NCBI GenBank assembly: GCA_964058845.1
Contig: CAXKVR010000677.1
Span: forward strand, 1 to 30,784
Direction: 5' to 3'
Origin: Carex sylvatica
Lineage: Eukaryota; Streptophyta; Magnoliopsida; Poales; Cyperaceae
Length of the DNA stretch: 30,784 nt
Positions 29,445-30,784 of the stretch are shown one piece after another. Position numbers and translations under genes: made by a program. Numbering within the stretch: position 1 is the first letter of the stretch; each line of letters opens with the position of its first letter. The notes beneath the pieces were generated by a model. That model saw only the letters and a program-made list of their open reading frames with translations, was not told where the DNA came from and ran no database searches.

Positions 29445-30784
29445 GGTACAAGGTGATTTTACAGTTTACTTTGGCGATGGTATAGGTGGAGATGCTAATT
29501 GCTGTAAACCAAGTTTAGGGAGTCTGTAGGGTTTTGGACGAATTTCTTCTAATTAACTCAATACAATATTTATGGTACTCATGTCTACCTATATGCGGCA
29601 CTGTCACTACCACATACGGCCTCGCCTACGGTCTTTTGTCACTACCGTATGCGATATAGACCACCCCGCAGAGCATAGCCGCATACCGGTACTATTATTC
29701 CCTACATATTACTTGGGTTCGTTTCTATGCGTATTTGAAAGGTTCTCCGACTCTAAGGTCGGCTTGTGGTGGACAATTCTGATTATCACATGATATAATG
29801 TAATTAAACCACTCACACCAATATAATTAATTATATTCTCCTATTACTCGCTAAGTAATAACCCTAAACCTTATTCGTTACAAGTATTAAAGAAATTCCT
29901 AATTAAACCTCGAGATGATATCTAATCTATATCCTGCTAAGAGAGCCCACTGGGTTTGAACCCTAGCCTTTGAACCGTGGCTATGCCTCATTAGCCAGAG
30001 TGTTTATAGTACTTACATGTAGCCCCTCTCACACCGAGGTACAATGACTTATAACACCTATTGGTATGTGGAGAACATTGGACCATCTGTAAATAGAACT
30101 ATGTATGCAATGACATATTTCAATAGCATTCTAAGTATAACAAAATCTCAAATAGACATAAAAGAAAAATAAATATTATAGTAAAAAACAATTAGAATTC
30201 ATTACATCCATCCCTATAGAGGAAAAGCTTAGCTACTCAAAGCCATGACAAAATAAAAGAAGTAATAAAAGAAAGACATAACCTAGAACCTAGACACCTC
30301 TTCCTTAGAAGACTCCTTCTTCCGCCTTGGACTTCGAACTCCTCTTCTTCTCCACGACTCCAAATATTTCACGCAATATTCTGCTTTAAACTATGAACTT
30401 ACACAACTAAAACATGCACACTAATTTCTATTACAAGAGGAGTTTATATAGCCTAGCATAGGGGTGATAAGTCATGGAGAACATGGAGATCATGGGTGCC
30501 AAATATAACATAAAATGCTATATTTGGAGCGCTAAACTTAGACTTCAAGGTGACGCAAGGCCTGCCACATCTGGAAATGCGTCCTTCTAGAAGGTTGATG
30601 TCCAACGGTTGAGATTTAATCTAAACTAGACAGTCCACAGATTCAATCCGTGTGCCCCTGCGGCATAGGTATTTATACCGCATGCAACATTACTGAGGCC
30701 ACAGGGCACTATACTTAGCTAAATTTTAGTGAATTTTGTCATGTTGCATGTTGTGCACTTCGTGAGAGGTGTTTGCATACCCAT
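29200..30784. repeat. Retroelement-like sequence running off the window
   Basis: GTCGGATGTCGATTCACAGG followed by GATAGAT (about 29250-29276) and CATTACATCCATCCCTATAG then AGGAAAAGC (about 30200-30230, which I associate with the same kind of element) are phrases I recognise from non-coding parts of plant LTR retroelements. No ORF, LTR end or primer site can be fixed. 29585-29690 and 30655-30687 share TATGCGG/CCGCATA words. The 73-codon frame at 29572-29793 is not credible as a gene. Confidence 0.35.
29341..29442. repeat. (AAT)n microsatellite
   Basis: About 34 trinucleotide units with one interruption (TAAATAA near 29361). It is long enough to be highly polymorphic between individuals. Confidence 0.95.

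Noticed and set aside
1..30784. CRISPR arrays, operons, ribosome binding sites and bacterial features
   Set aside because: The window is plant nuclear DNA; the only regular arrays are microsatellites, the 41-bp and 95-bp tandem duplications, and subterminal transposon repeats.

Overview
The window is nuclear DNA of a flowering plant, probably a eudicot. It is AT-rich, and genes are sparse among many transposable elements. The plant calls rest on a RIN4/NOI-type gene with a short GT-AG intron, a SAUR-like gene, an LTR retrotransposon primed by tRNA-Asp, and several Mutator-like and hAT-like MITEs. The species cannot be named from the sequence.

Layout. 1-760 holds an unrecognised exon-like ORF on the minus strand. 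761-1189 and 2180-2586 are long-armed foldback MITEs with Mutator-type 9-bp target duplications. A Copia-like polypurine tract/LTR boundary lies near 1262-1290. 2587-5200 is AT-rich intergenic DNA, and 5206-5485 is a small repeat. A RIN4-family gene runs on the minus strand from 6769 leftwards, with its TATA box at 6937-6944. 6945-10060 has no recognisable gene. 10064-10793 contains two diverged copies of a ~350-bp repeat.

The dominant object is a complete, young LTR retrotransposon on the plus strand, 10794-18826. It has TG...CA LTRs of 1812 and 1907 bp, a perfect 5-bp duplication TCCGC, a perfect 17-nt tRNA-Asp primer site and a polypurine tract. Its single 952-codon ORF encodes gag and an aspartic protease of the Athila type. 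Reverse transcriptase, RNase H and integrase are absent: the ORF runs into the pre-RT linker and then diverges. It is a non-autonomous element that would need enzymes in trans. A GC-rich set of short words in its U3 recurs inside the ORF, and 95 bp of this set is tandemly duplicated in the 3' LTR only.

18990-19956 is a third Mutator-type MITE, carrying a nested hAT element (19400-19941). 20119-20994 is a larger hAT-like element, 21777-21953 a small MITE, and 24467-24926 a further hAT MITE. That last element sits 190 bp upstream of an intronless SAUR-like gene (24277-23918, minus strand). The right end (27600-30784) has a decayed Copia-like LTR/primer site, a short direct repeat, an (AAT)n microsatellite and retroelement-like sequence running out of the window. 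The two confident host genes are unrelated to each other. The rest is mostly mobile DNA and its remnants.
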